From assembly GCF_003711515.1 (NCBI RefSeq), contig NW_021167081.1, positions 2,447,170 through 2,511,169 on the forward strand: a stretch of DNA of 64,000 nucleotides, written 5' to 3'. The notes below the pieces were generated by a model, which had not been told where the DNA came from, made no database searches, and was given only the letters and a program-made list of their open reading frames with translations. The translations under genes and the position numbers were made by a program. Positions 46,390 through 58,199 of the stretch are shown here, in pieces (position 1 is the stretch's first letter; each line of letters opens with the position of its first letter). Origin of the DNA: Sodiomyces alkalinus F11 (taxonomy: Eukaryota > Ascomycota > Sordariomycetes > Glomerellales > Plectosphaerellaceae).

Positions 46390-48070
46390 ACTTCGTGGTA
46401 TAAGCGCCGAGATTTTACTAGCTATCTAAAGATTAAGATTACTACGATCTCTTCGAATAAGCGTTTAAAACCCCTAAGAAGCCGGGTACCGGCTTTACTA
46501 AAGCCGGATATTACCGCGCCGTTACGCTTTATAGCGGGGAAGACTATCTAGAGTACGAGCTAAGCGCCCTTAGCGAGCGGTTCGTAGCGTGGAAAGAGTC
46601 CTACTAAGGTAAGCTCCGGGAACTCCGCGTACACGCGGAAGTATAAGGCTACCTCTACCTAGAGACTAAAGACCTTAATCGCACCGTCTTCGTGCCTATA
46701 AACTATTCTAAGGAAAATACCGAGATTACGTAGTAAAAAGCTAAGGAACTTGTTAGGTAATTTCCCTAGCCCGATTACCTACTAGACGCTAACGCGGAGC
46801 TTATATCTTAGGAACGCCCCGATATTTCCTATAAGGACTACTTAGAGATAGGCCGTAACCCCGATATACCCTGTAACTATACAGTGAAGTATACAAAGGC
46901 TCGCTAGGAAGCCTATACATCTTATACCGATACGCCCGCTATTATAGCCGGCCCCCGCTCTACTATATACGTTAACCTTATAAATGATACGGAAGCTAGT
47001 AGTAGTCCCGCTATCGCTTTGGATTCCTAGGGTATATGTCGCTCCGTGCTAGTTCCTAGGTTTATACTTAACTACTAGTAGGAGTAGACCTTCCTATCGT
47101 AGGCGATATATAACCTTATCGGTAAAAGGGGTAGGACTATCACGGATAAGGAGTTCTGCCGTAAGTTATAGAAATACGCTAAGGAAACCGAGAAATATAA
47201 TAAGCTAGCACGTAAATACCTTAAAGGAGTAACCTCGGGCTCGAACTAGCCGGAGGAATAGTCTATTAACGTTCTCTTAGCCACGGAGTTTCTAGGCCAG
47301 CTACGCCTAGGCGGCGCGCTAAGTCTCGCCACACCTACTAAGATAACTAAGCGGCCCGCGCTAGGCCTAGCCGGTCCTAACACTACCCCCGCTAAGCGTA
47401 TAGCTATAAAAGGCTTTAAGAAAAGGATACTCCTAGATATAGTTAAGAGCTATAGTCTTAGGCTACGGAATAACGGGTAATAGCCCTCCTTTAATTCGAC
47501 GGGTACTGGTATATAGACTCTAGTAATTATACGCTAGCGCGACTATAGAATAATACTCCCCGTCCTAGCGGGATATTAGCTTTACGGCTTTATTAGAGAC
47601 GTCGTGGCCCCGAGTACTAGCTAGAACGCTATAGAGTTTACCTAAGTCATGTGCTATCTTTGCCTTAGAAGGGCGATTCCCCTAACTCCTTTAGGAGTTA
47701 ATCGGTAGTTATCGCCGGCTTACTTTAACTAGTTTACTAAGCACGTTACCACCGACCGCGAACTCTCCCTCTATACTATACTCGCATGCGCGGCTCTCTA
47801 ATATTAGTATACTAAGTATGGCTTATCCGGGCTAATAGTCTTCGCCGACCTTGACCCTAAACGCCTTAACGGGCTAACGAATAAGATAACGGTGTAAGAC
47901 GCGGCCACTATTCTATAGGCTAATCTTAACTAGTAGGGTTTCCCCGATAACATTAAGCCCTCCACCTAGGATAACGACGACTATAAGGTTATTATTCTAG
48001 AGTAACTCTATAACTAGGCGTAATAGCTCGCTAGGCCGGATCACCTCTACTAGGGGTAACGTAGGACGAG
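46390..48070 (+). pseudogene. Gag-like frame upstream of copia pol, family unclear
   Basis: About 550 codons in one frame with TAG/TAA at probable Gln/Trp. Segments: KPGTGFTKAGYYRAVTLYSG (46470-46530), ERPDISYKDYLEIGRNPDIP (46813-46872), a linker with GARSTIYVNLINDTEASSSP-like sequence near 46950-47000, KEFCRKLxKYAKETEKYNKL (47149-47208), LGGALSLATPTKITKRPALG (47306-47365), and a Cys-containing CYLCLRRAIPLTPLG (47651-47695). Position directly upstream of a copia protease-integrase suggests it is the gag of that element, but I cannot match it to a known gag fold and it may be a separate gene. Confidence 0.45.
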
Positions 48071-48099
48071 ATTTAGCTTAAGGATTTATTTATTTTTAA

Positions 48100-49966
48100 T
48101 TTCCCTAGCCGGGATATACCCGGTATATTCTACTCTTTTTAGGTAATAACGATAGCGGCCGCTATTAGGGCGCCGTAGAGAACCACTATTTTCTTTATAT
48201 TATCTCCTAATTACACCGCGGATCACTAGTATAACCGCGACGCGTCTTAAGTAAGGTATCGTAGTTACTAGGGAAGCCCGCGGGACGTAGGGCTTTTTCG
48301 CCCCGGGTATTTAATACGCCTCGAGACCCTACCGGGTACCATAGGCGTACCTTAGAGGTGCTATAGTATATACTATAACACCCACGGGGTATACCTTAGA
48401 AGCTGTGGCGTATACCAGGGTATCCGGAGGATTATATACGTAGATACTAAGGATCCTACGGAGTTTACCCGTGGGTATATTAGTCCTAGGGGTATACCCC
48501 CTTTCTAGCTTAGAGAATATATCTTATTTTACTACTCTTTACGGCACCCTAAGGTCACCCCTTTAGAAAAGCCTGGCTCCTAGGTCTAAGAGTACTAGCT
48601 AGCCAGATATATACCTAGTCAGGGCATATTACTATAGCACCTAAGGGCCGGCCACCTAGGACTAGAAGCTCTTTAAGCACTAGTCTATAACGCCCGGAAC
48701 GTGTTAATATAAGGCATTAAGCGGATTAAGTATAAGAATTATACTTAAATATAGGTTTACTAGGTAGTGTCTTATCGCTTAATGGATTACCGCCCGCCTA
48801 GACTGTTCTAGAGTATCTATTAGAACCTATAGAAATTACCGGAGAGTTATAACAGTATATGTTATCTCTATACTATTAAGGAGGAGTATAGCGATTAGAT
48901 TTATATACTGCCTTTAACGTCGAAAAATAGCGTTATAGTCTATAACGCCCTTAAAGCGTTTATGATATAGATTACGCGTTAGTTTAACCTATACGTTTAT
49001 AAAATACATAGTAATAATAAGCCTTTAATCGTGTATATAGTAGGGGATTTGCGGACCTAGCTATAGGCGCGCCCGAAAAGTATTTATATAGAGATCGCGC
49101 CTCTATATATTCACGAACCGAATAGCGTTATTAAGAGGGTAGGCGAAGCTATCGTCACGAAGTCTAATAGTATACTAAATAGCGTAGGTATTCTGGGTTT
49201 TATATAGCTGGAGAGTATAAGAGTAGCGGCGTAACTGTATAATATAAGTCTATCGTAGCGCCTAGGTTAAAAGTCTCTAATAGAGATGCTAGACTTATAG
49301 TTTAAAAACCACGCGCCGTTTAAGATAAGAGAGTATTCCACCGACCTACGGCTAGACAGAAAGTGGTATTTATACTTACGGTTACCGCGCCTATCCCTTA
49401 AATAGGAATAAGGAGGCTAGAAGGGAGAGAAAGATATCTAACATTTAACCTAGGGGCTATATTGGGTATCTTATAGTATACGTTACCTATAATATCTATC
49501 GGATATAGATCCCATAGCTTTAGAAGGTTATAACGACACGTAATATATAGTTTAATAAGCGGCGATTTCTTATAACTTAAAGCTCGAAAAACCAGAGTAG
49601 ATTACGGAGTCGGAGGCAAGGAACTAGCTTATAACATACGAAGACTACGAAGATAAGGATACCGAATTTATCCTATAGGTTAAACCCCCCGCCGGCCTAT
49701 CTAGTAGCGTACCTTCTAAAGATTAAGCAAAGTTTACGGGTTTAGACTTAGGAGTAAGAGTAGCTAGTACTATTCTGGAGGCGCTAGAACTACTAAATAC
49801 TGATATAACCACTAATAGTAATAATAGGCTACCCGAACCGCCCGTGCTAATAGGACTCTAGACCCTATATGCTATACCTAATCCGCCGAGCCGGAATAAC
49901 TAGAACTAAGGCGCCGGGCCGTAGCTATTAGAGGAGGAACTCTGAATTAAGCTATCTTATATATAT
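48100..49966 (+). pseudogene. Copia element E: protease, integrase and linker
   Basis: A protease-like part (48130-48600) is poorly resolved. The pre-integrase zinc region has GHLGLEAL, ALVYNARNVLI and GIKRIKYKNYT (48652-48750). Integrase: YTIKEEYSDQIYILPLTSKN (48867-48926), FMIQITRQFNLYVYKIHSNN, then SVIKRVGEAIVTKSNSILN (49126-49182), AAQLYNISLSQRLG and KNHAPFKIREYST. The acidic linker (ITYEDYEDKDTEFILQV near 49636-49684, LPEPPVLIGL) leads to RT but is cut by the 355-bp repeat at 49972. Integrase upstream of RT is the Ty1/copia order. The minus frame of the linker is not coding. Confidence 0.88.
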
Positions 49967-49971
49967 TATAC

Positions 49972-50327
49972 CTGGATAAAGACGTAGTGGCACTAGATCG
50001 TTAAGACAAAGATCAGACAAAGAGGTCAGTCCAGCAAAACCACGATGCATAACCAAAACATAACTAACACCGCTATAACCTTTAGCGAAGAAGTAGATCG
50101 GTAGTCACTATTCTGATCGGGGCAACGTAAGTTGAACTGGAAAGATACCTTAATCGTAGAATAAGTAATCGCAAAAGATGGTGATAATTGAATGATCGTC
50201 CCTCGATTGGGATATCTAGAGCCTGTCCTTAATATATAAGTGGGAGGCGGATCCCGCAGCCTTGAAAAGGGGGGGTCATGTGACCGGCTGCCGACACCAC
50301 ACTAACGCCGCATCTACGCGGTTATAA
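49972..50327 (+). mobile_element. 355-bp interspersed repeat, copy 2, with 5-bp target duplication
   Basis: 356 bp inserted into the copia linker, flanked by tatac on both sides (49967-49971 and 50328-50332). It aligns with 35644-35997. It has a TATA-like cttaatatataagtggg (50228-50244) and a GC-rich 3' part, which suits a solo LTR of a retrotransposon without internal region in this window. The ends ctggataa...gttataa are not canonical TG...CA. This copy keeps many CA/TG sites (cagcaaaaccacgatgcataacc), so it is less RIP-mutated than its host element. Confidence 0.8.
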
Positions 50328-50332
50328 TATAC

Positions 50333-52390
50333 GGCGGTACCCAAAGGAGATACTGCTATAAACACGCTAGAGCTATATACACTAGAGCTTAATATAGATA
50401 ATCCGGAGTAATAAGAAGGAGCGAGGAACACGTAGACTAAGGCATGGGAATTAGCTACACCTAATCCAGGTTATAGTATTAACTAGCCCTCTACGTTTAG
50501 ATCCCGAACTAGTAACCGTAAGGTAACCACACACTAATATAAACGGAGTATATAGGTTAAGGAGATAATAAGAGTTAGCGCCCGAATTATAGATTAATAT
50601 ACTTAGGGGACGACTATTAGGATTAATCCACGGACGCACGCGGTAGGGCTAAATATGCCCGTAACGTACACGTTCTTCCTACTTAATTAATAAGAAGTGC
50701 GCGACAATAAGGTATAAGGGCTCCTATCCTTTTACTTAGTGATATTCGGGGTAGCCGATATTAATATAAAACCCTATTTAAAAATAACGGAGGAACCGAA
50801 GTCCTTACTCGACGGCAGGGTCTATTATAACCACCTTAAGGCTATACTAAGGTATTAGAGCGAGCTTTATAATCACCCTGTCTGCGATTAGTTTAAAGAC
50901 ACAGCGTAGAAGGAGGTTAATAAGCTAATTAAGAAACGCACGTGGAGGGATATTAATAGGGTAACGGCGAAGTCTAAGCCTCTTCTACTTAAATAGGTAT
51001 TTACTTATAAGTTCGACTAAAGCGGGTATCTTAAGAGATATAAGATAAGGCTATATATCCGAGGGAATCCGTAGAAGAGCTTAACTATTAAGGGAACCTA
51101 CGTAGTAACGCTCGCTACGAGGTCTTTTCGTATTATTATAGCTTTAGCCGTTTAATTTAACCTAGAAATTAAGTAACTAGATATCGTTAACGTCTTCGTT
51201 AACGCCGAGAGGAATAGAAGAGGTACGCCTATTATATACGAGCTTTTAGATATGTTTAAGCAGCTAGATAAGTGCTTAGGGCTGGATAAAGCATTTTATA
51301 GTTTACGAGATTCACCTTAATAATAGTTCTAGACCTTTATAGCGATATTATCGAATCTAGGGATAAAGGCTAGTAAAGAAGAGATATACCTATTTTATAT
51401 AGCGGCTTAGGATATATTTAGTATTTTCTTTATAGATAATATCCTTAACTTATTCTATAAAAACACGGCTATAAATACCATTAGGATTATTAACAGTATT
51501 AATAAAAGGTTCGAAGTATTAGAAAAAGGTAACGTAGAATAGTTCCTAGCGATTAAGATCACCCAAGATCGTCCCCGGTATAAGCTTCTGCTTAGTCACG
51601 ACTTATATATCGAGAGGATCGTAGCTAGATTTAGTCTAGATACTACTAATATATACTTAGCAATTCTCGTTCCCGTTATGGAATACTAGAAAAGAGAACA
51701 TAAAGCCACGGTCTAAGAAAGCAAATCGTACTAGGAAAAGGCCGGATTAGTGCTATATATAGTACTAATAATATATCCTAATATAGCTTTTACGGTATCT
51801 ATCCTTTCCCGCTTTCTTAGAAACTCCTCCCCGAAGTATTATAACGTAGCGGACTAAGCTATCCATTATTTATATATAACTAAGGACTTCGTAATTCAGT
51901 ACGGATCAAGTATTAGTTTATAGGCTATAGTAATTGCGAGCGACGCCTCTTTTACTAACGATATTAATATACGACGAGTTTTATAAGGCTATCTTATTAC
52001 CTTATTCGGGGGATTAGTTATATAGAAAATAACTAGGTAAGTAACCGTTACGACGTCTATAACCGAAGCAGAGCTACTCGCTCTAGAGTAAGTCGTGAAG
52101 GAAATAATAGGATTACAGCGTCTATTCGTAGAGATACGCTTCGACTCCGAATCTCTATAGGATATTACTTACGATAATACTTAAGTTATTAGGCTTATAG
52201 TAGATAACGACCATAGGATTAAAACCCGGCTTAGATATATGGATATTTAACGCTTATAGCTTTAATAGGAGTATAGTAAAGGGACCTCTAGGCTGGTCTA
52301 TTTAGCTATAAGCCTTAGACCGGTAGACGGATTAACGAAGGCACTCCGACGATAAAAGTTCGAGATCTTCCGTGTATATTCTAATATAAG
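50333..52390 (+). pseudogene. Copia element E: linker end, reverse transcriptase, RNase H
   Basis: The polyprotein resumes after the inserted repeat. RT: VFTYKFDxSGYLKRYKIRLY (50998-51057), then GTYVVTLATRSFRIIIALAV, LDIVNVFVNAERNRRGTPII (51180-51239), CLGLDKAFYSLRDSP, and FIDN at 51429-51440 for the FVDD catalytic pair. Next EQFLAIKITQDRPR-type sequence and LSRFLRNSSPKYYNVAD (51805-51855). RNase H: AIVIASDASFTNDINIRRVL (51928-51987), TTSITEAELLALExVVKEI (52051-52107), ending in YLAISLRPVDGLTKAL (52300-52347). RIP stops at Gln/Trp. Homologous to fungal copia elements that carry an R-G-N-P motif in RT. Confidence 0.92.
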
Positions 52391-52560
52391 GAGTGTATAG
52401 AGGCGGTGGACTGGAGAAGTTAAAGTTAAAAGTCAGGGGCCGGAGGCGTACCGCGCGCCGGTGGAATAGTAAGATTAGGGGAAAAGTAACTAATAGTATC
52501 TCGCTATAGTACTAACCTAACGCCTAAGCTAAAATGCAAAACCCTAAAACTTAAAAATAA
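52391..52560. other. 3' flank of copia element E
   Basis: Purine-rich ggaggcgg-type tracts that could include the polypurine tract; no LTR pair found. No gene seen. Confidence 0.35.
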
Positions 52561-52569
52561 ACGGCAGGA

Positions 52570-52960
52570 GAATCTAAAAGCTATTACTATACTCTATTAG
52601 GAGTACTCGGAGTAATAACATCACCACCACCACCACCACCCGCGCTAGTCTTAATAACCGGCGTAATAATTTCCCTCTAAGGGGCGGCGGAGACTACGGC
52701 CGGCGTAATATACTGCTACTACTCCTGCTGCCATTAGAGCTAGTCGCCGAGGCGACAAGCCACTACCTTTTCCACTAAGCTTTTAAAATAGGCTGAGAAA
52801 CTAGGCTTCGCCAAGTTTTTTTCTCCGGGCGTAGGGACGTACTTAAGGTCCTTATCCTTAAAGAAGTGCTTAGTATCTTTATCGTCTATATACTTGATCT
52901 CTTACTTAATATATTACTTTAACTTTATTAAAAACTTTTCAAGATTGCGGACAAGTGGAA
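52570..52960 (-). pseudogene. Small frame with Gly run, unrecognised
   Basis: Read right to left from about 52935: YIDDKDTKHFFKDKDLKYVP (52892-52833), PGEKNLAKPSFSAYFKSLV, then a short stop-rich Gln stretch and a tail with GGGGGGD (encoded by the ccaccacc run 52621-52640). About 115 codons. CA codons are kept, so RIP is light. Possibly a gag fragment of a small protein; no identification. Confidence 0.4.
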
Positions 52961-53530
52961 GGGACGGAAGTCACGAAAAGCGGTGGAAAAATATATAGGT
53001 AATAATGGGATTGTAAGGTAGGATTTCTGCGCGCGTATAGATTGTGTAAAAGCGATAAAGAAGAAGAATAAAGAAAGGAAGAACCGAACCGAAGTGACGG
53101 GTTAATATCCTTTATTCTTTCCTTCTTTATAAAGGGATCGAGATCGTAATAATAACGTAATCTATTATCTAGGGTTACAGGGAAGATATCCTTTATTCGA
53201 GTACGAAGGTACTCCGAGGATATTAATAGTAATATTAATACCCCCCCCCGTAAGCTAGTTGTTATATAAGAAGGAGTAGCTTAGAATAAGTATATATAGG
53301 TATATAGTTATAGCGTAGAAACCCTAGTTAACCAACTAGGACTAATTAGAAGAGGAAAGAATAAAACCTCTAAGGGAAAATATTAACAACCCTTAATGTC
53401 TTATTAAGGGGAACATTCGAAAGCCCCTTTTTATAATACTAGGAAAGCTTGTAGGTAAAAACCCTAGTTATAAGTATTTATATCTACCAAAATCCGAAGA
53501 TAAGAAACCTCGTTCTATTATAGACCTTAG
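52961..53530. other. Intervening region and probable 3' LTR/UTR of copia D
   Basis: Contains complementary aataaagaaaggaag / ctttattctttccttc blocks (53069-53086, 53112-53130), a poly-C run (53241-53250), and, next to copia D, ccctagttaaccaactagg (53320-53338). The region between 53250 and 53470 is where the 3' LTR of copia D (minus) should lie; its 5' partner is beyond 64000, so ends cannot be fixed. Confidence 0.4.
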
Positions 53531-56500
53531 TACTTTAGTTCTTAAATTCGGGTATAAGATGGCATATAGTAGTTAGGTAACGTGTTAATTTTATAGCGTA
53601 AATTTATATAACCGTATAGTATACTATATAGGTCTTTAGGTAGACCGTTAGTTATTATATCGGCTATATTAAATTTAGTATTTATATAAGAGACCTTTAT
53701 TTTACTATTTTAAAGCTATTATCTATAGTAGTGATACTAACAGTCTATATACTTTACCCGTCTATAAATTTCAGGATTTTCATAAAGCTTCTTTACGCTT
53801 TCGCTGTCTATTCATATAGTAGGAATCGGTATCTTCCTATTATTATTATATAAACCAAAGTTTATATCAGTAGACAACCTTCGGTTATTTACTAGGTCTG
53901 TATATATAAGATATATATGGATTCTCTCTTTAGAAGCTTCGGTGAAAGCTATATATTCTGCTTCTCTTATAAGTAAAGTAACGACTTTCGGTTTAGTAGA
54001 AGTCTAGCTTATTAAATTATTTACACCTATATAGTATATATACCCGAACGTAGAAGTCCTGTCTTTGATTAAATCTGGAAAACTAGCATCAGAATAACCG
54101 TATATATTAAGGTCTTTTTCATTTAAATAGTTATATAAAAGCCCGATATCAGGAAAACTATTTATATAGGCCTAGATTCGATTTAAAGCTATAGAGTACT
54201 CTTAAGACGGATTACTCATATATCGAGCGTATTTATTAATAGCGTAAGTTATATCTGGTCTTAAGTGTAGGGCTAAATATAAGAAAGCACCGATTTTCTG
54301 TTGGTATATTTTAATATCGGCTTTTAATACCTATTCCTGATTTAGTATACGGACCTTTTTATTTATATAAGAGGTATTAACGCGTTTAAGGCTTCGTGTA
54401 TTATATTTATCAAGGAGTTTATTCGTATAAGGTAACTAATTTATAGAAAAGGTCTTATTAGATTTATTTATAGTGATTTCGTGGCCTAAAAAGATATATA
54501 ATTGACCTAGATCTTTAAGAGAGATCTATTTCGATATTTTAGTAAATAAATACTGTATCGTTATATATAAAGGGCTTAGTACCACTATATCGTCTACGTG
54601 GCATAATAGTATAGCACGGTCTGTTTTATTCTTATAAAAAGTAAATATAACGTTATCGAAATCAGAGACTAGGTAACCGATTTCGCGGAGTACTTTTATA
54701 AAAAAGTTATACTAAAGCCGGGGGCTTTATTTTACACCGTATAAAGCTTGATTTAGTTTATAAACTAATTTATTCGAGCCTTCTTTTTCCTCGAAGCCTA
54801 TAGGTTATATAGTATAAATGTGGGTATCTATATCGGCGTAAACGAAAGCGGTCTTTACGTCGAATTATCTAAAATTCTAGCCTAGGAATACGCCTAGTAT
54901 AAAAGCTAATCTATAGCTCTCGGGTCTATAGGTGGTAGAAATGGTCTCTAAATAATCAATACCGAGTACTTAATTAAACCCATATATACACTAACATGCT
55001 TTATATTCTATAGCCTCGTTCTTCTTGTTATATTTAATCTTATATACCTAACGGCCTCCTAAGACGTTCAAGGTATTTCTATCCTCATTATTATTCTTAT
55101 TATTATATTAAGGCGTATCTTTTGTATTTATTAAATCCCAGGTACTTCTGTTTTCAAGTTCTGTTATTTCAGCTACCATAGCTTCTATCCACATATTTTT
55201 ATCAGAGCAGTTTATAGCCTGTTTATAAGTAGCTGGTTCTTGTAAAGAATTTACAGTTAAAAGAAAGTGGGGATTGTCTTAAAGCTATAGGTTTCTTAGT
55301 ATAGTATCTTTAGTTATATATAATAAGCGCTTATTACTATCGTACGATATATAATCGTTATGGTTTTCCTTTTTAGAAGCGATTTAAATTTCTAACCTGG
55401 ATTTAAGGCCGTTATTAACCGGGTCGGTTATAGTTATATTATCGGTGTTTTCGGCTAGAATAATACCACCCGCTGCTCGAAGACCCTTTCGTCTTTTATT
55501 ATTATTATTATCTTCTTCTTCGGTTTAGATAGACCTAAACCTACGTTTAGTATTATTATAGTACTCGCCGAGTAGGTAAGACTCGGGGTTAGAAACCGGT
55601 TCTGCCTACGGTATATTTAAAGTAGGAGACTTATTATTTATATAGGTTATAGGGTTATTTGTATTAGTTATAGTATCTAAAGAAGAAGTGAGAAACTGAT
55701 TTTCTAGTATATATACGTCACGATACCAGGTAGTCTTCCTAGATCAAGGATTATATACTTTATAGTTATAATCGTTATAACCTACTAAAGCATGCTAAAG
55801 TGCTCGTGGATCCAGTTTCTTTGTTTTCGGGTCGTTATTTTCATAATATATAACAGAATATTATTTATATTAGGTTTACGATTTTCTACTAATTCGTAGG
55901 GCGTCTTAAGAGCTACTACAAAATTAGGTGTTCTATTATACGTATAAATAGCTGAATAAACCGCTTCCCGCTAAAGGTATTTAGGTAGGCCTAAATAGAA
56001 AAGAAAATACCGGAGTTTATCTATTATAGTCCTTATAACCCGTTCTATCGAGCCTTAAGTCTTATTGGTATCTAGGGGTTTTATATTATGATTTACACCG
56101 ACGAACAGTCTTTTAAATAAGGTATTCGTAAATTCTTTCCCGCCGTCGGTATTAACTTCTTTTATTTTTATATTATATTTATTATTTTCCACGGGGATTG
56201 TCCACTCCTTTAGAGCGTTTATAACAGATATTTCTAATTTATCTATAAGCAGTTTTTACCTATAGATACTGTGTAGAACGGTCTATTATAAATAGAATCC
56301 AACGCTTTCTATTATACGTTATAGGGTCTATAGGCCCGTATAAATCCATGTAAACCTTTTTAACTTAGGAAAAATTCTTATATTTATTTATAAATTCGTT
56401 GTTTGTAAGCGTGGCTAATTTGCTTTTCTATATCCTTTATAGCTCTGTATTTCTACTATATCTTCTTTAGATATATTTATAGTATCTTTATTTATATATC

Positions 56501-57834
56501 TACAGTAATAGGGTTAATATGACCTATCGTATAGTGCCATAGCGTTATACTCTCTTTATTGTTTATTGTTTTCCGATGGTTATATCGGTCTCTTTATTCT
56601 GTTCTTTATTCTATCGGTTCTCTTTATAACACCGGGTATTCTTTTGTTTATTCCACGACCTATACCGCTAAAAGGTGGGTCTTTAACTGGGTATTTTCTA
56701 TGACCGTATTCTTTATACCTGACTGTTCCTTTATTCGTGAAATCTGTTCCTTTACTCCTAGAAGCTGTTTGTTTTTTCCTTTTCTTTTATCTAGAATAGT
56801 CTTTTTTATTCCTATTATATTTATAGCAATATAGGGCTACGAGGACCGTGACGATAACCCTATTAACCCCCCGTACGTTAGGGCCCGTGCCGAAGCCTAG
56901 TAAAGGCCGTTATATAAAACGGCTCTAGTAGAAACGTTAGTGGTTGTATTTTAGTTATTTTGGAATAGAATAAGCTGGTTATTTCCTGTAAGGCCGTAGA
57001 TTTTCTTTTTATATAGGAAGGGAAGACTGATAATATTAGTTCCTAATTCGGGAATATATAGACAGTTCTAAAGTAATAATATTCTTTCTAAATCCCTGAA
57101 TTTAATATAGTAGTCACGAGTACCTATTATTTTTATTTTATGTATATTACCCTAACTAGCAAAACTTTAAGTAGTTTTACACGTAGAAAAGAGCGTTTTA
57201 TTCACTACTATATATACTATAGTGCTACTATCAATATAAAAATTCAAATTCAATTTAATATCTCAAATCCTGTTAAGTCTTTTTATTACCCGTCCTATAT
57301 TTATATTAATAGGGGTTTTATTTATTTACGGTTTATTTTAAAGGATACATATCTATTCTATATCTATTAGGTCTTCCGCGTAGAGGTCCGGGAGACGTAA
57401 GGGCTTAGGCATAATAGGCATATCTTAAAAAAGAATCTCGTTATCTGAGTCTTCTTCTTCTTCTTCCTAATCTTCTATTTCTTTTTGTTTTTTTTATTTC
57501 CTCTTCTATTTATGATTCTTTTCTTCTTCCGAAAAAGGCTCCTCCGTACACGGTATATTATAAACTAAAGTAATAGTTTCGTTATTACTTATTTTCCCTA
57601 GGAGCCTTTATTACTCGTATTAACGGAAGAAATTAAGTACTTTAGTCTCTTATAACGAAACCTTCGACGGTACCGTCTTCTTCGGAGGCTTTTTATTTTT
57701 ATTTACCCGATTTTAGGTGTTTTTGGATGAATCTAAACGCTCCTAACCTACGGGGGCTTTTTTAGGGTATAAACAATAATAATTTATCGGCCGATATCCA
57801 GGCCTTTTACAGTTACTGCAGAAAAGGTTCTTCT
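53530..57834 (-). pseudogene. Copia element D: zinc knuckle, protease, integrase, RT, RNase H
   Basis: Read right to left. Zinc knuckle at the right edge (FCSNCKRPGYRPINYYCLYP, 57825-57766; the His ligand is Tyr). Protease: NFYIDSSTIVYIV (57256-57218), then DLERILLLxNCLYIPELGTN. Integrase about 56850-55900 (LATLTNNEFINKYKNFS, then VYIDLYGPIDPI). RT: NMWIEAMVAEITELENRSTW (55185-55126), FDVKTAFVYADIDTHIYTI (54861-54805), KLVYKLNQALYGVK, and an intact HVDD at 54600-54589. RNase H: IYGYSDASFPDLIKDRTSTF (54105-54046), LLIREAEYIAFTEASKERIH. Less RIP-damaged than most neighbours. The polyprotein is cut by copia F between gag body and zinc knuckle. Confidence 0.92.
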
Positions 57835-58037
57835 TGTCAGATAAAGCGTAGTCAACATCGTTATAAAATAGGTCAAAATTGATTGAGGCAATTATGTATA
57901 ATTGTAACTGTCTTAGACCGTCAGGGAAACGCTGCCACCGTATTTTGTATGGTGCAGATTCTGTAAGCGTCCACCCGGATTTGACCCTTAGTAATCCGGC
58001 CTATTACGTAACCGAAAAGACTATGGTCTGTTCGATA
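57835..58037 (-). repeat. Left (3') LTR of copia F
   Basis: 203 bp, tgtcagataaagcg to tctgttcgata. It keeps TG at its start; the terminal GACA has become GATA. Compared with the right LTR it keeps several TG/CA sites. Confidence 0.95.
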
Positions 58038-58199
58038 TACCTCCTAATCGCCCTAAAACGTTAGTTAGGCGATTAAAGCTATTCGTAACTGGTAGATAAT
58101 CTAGCTATATAATCTGTTCGCTGTATCCGCCCTTAAATTCATCCTCCAGGTCCTCTAAATATTCTATCCGGACTTCCTCTAGCTATTTCTGCTATAACC

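Noticed and set aside
35644..50332. Single 14.7-kb LTR retrotransposon bounded by the two 355-bp repeats
   Set aside because: The right copy has its own perfect 5-bp target duplication inside a copia polyprotein that continues on both sides, so it is an independent insertion.
56559..56834. 91-codon plus-strand Phe/Tyr-rich frame
   Set aside because: Opposite the copia D integrase region; the minus strand has the conserved domains.
57140..57370. 76-codon plus-strand frame
   Set aside because: Opposite the copia D protease; shadow.
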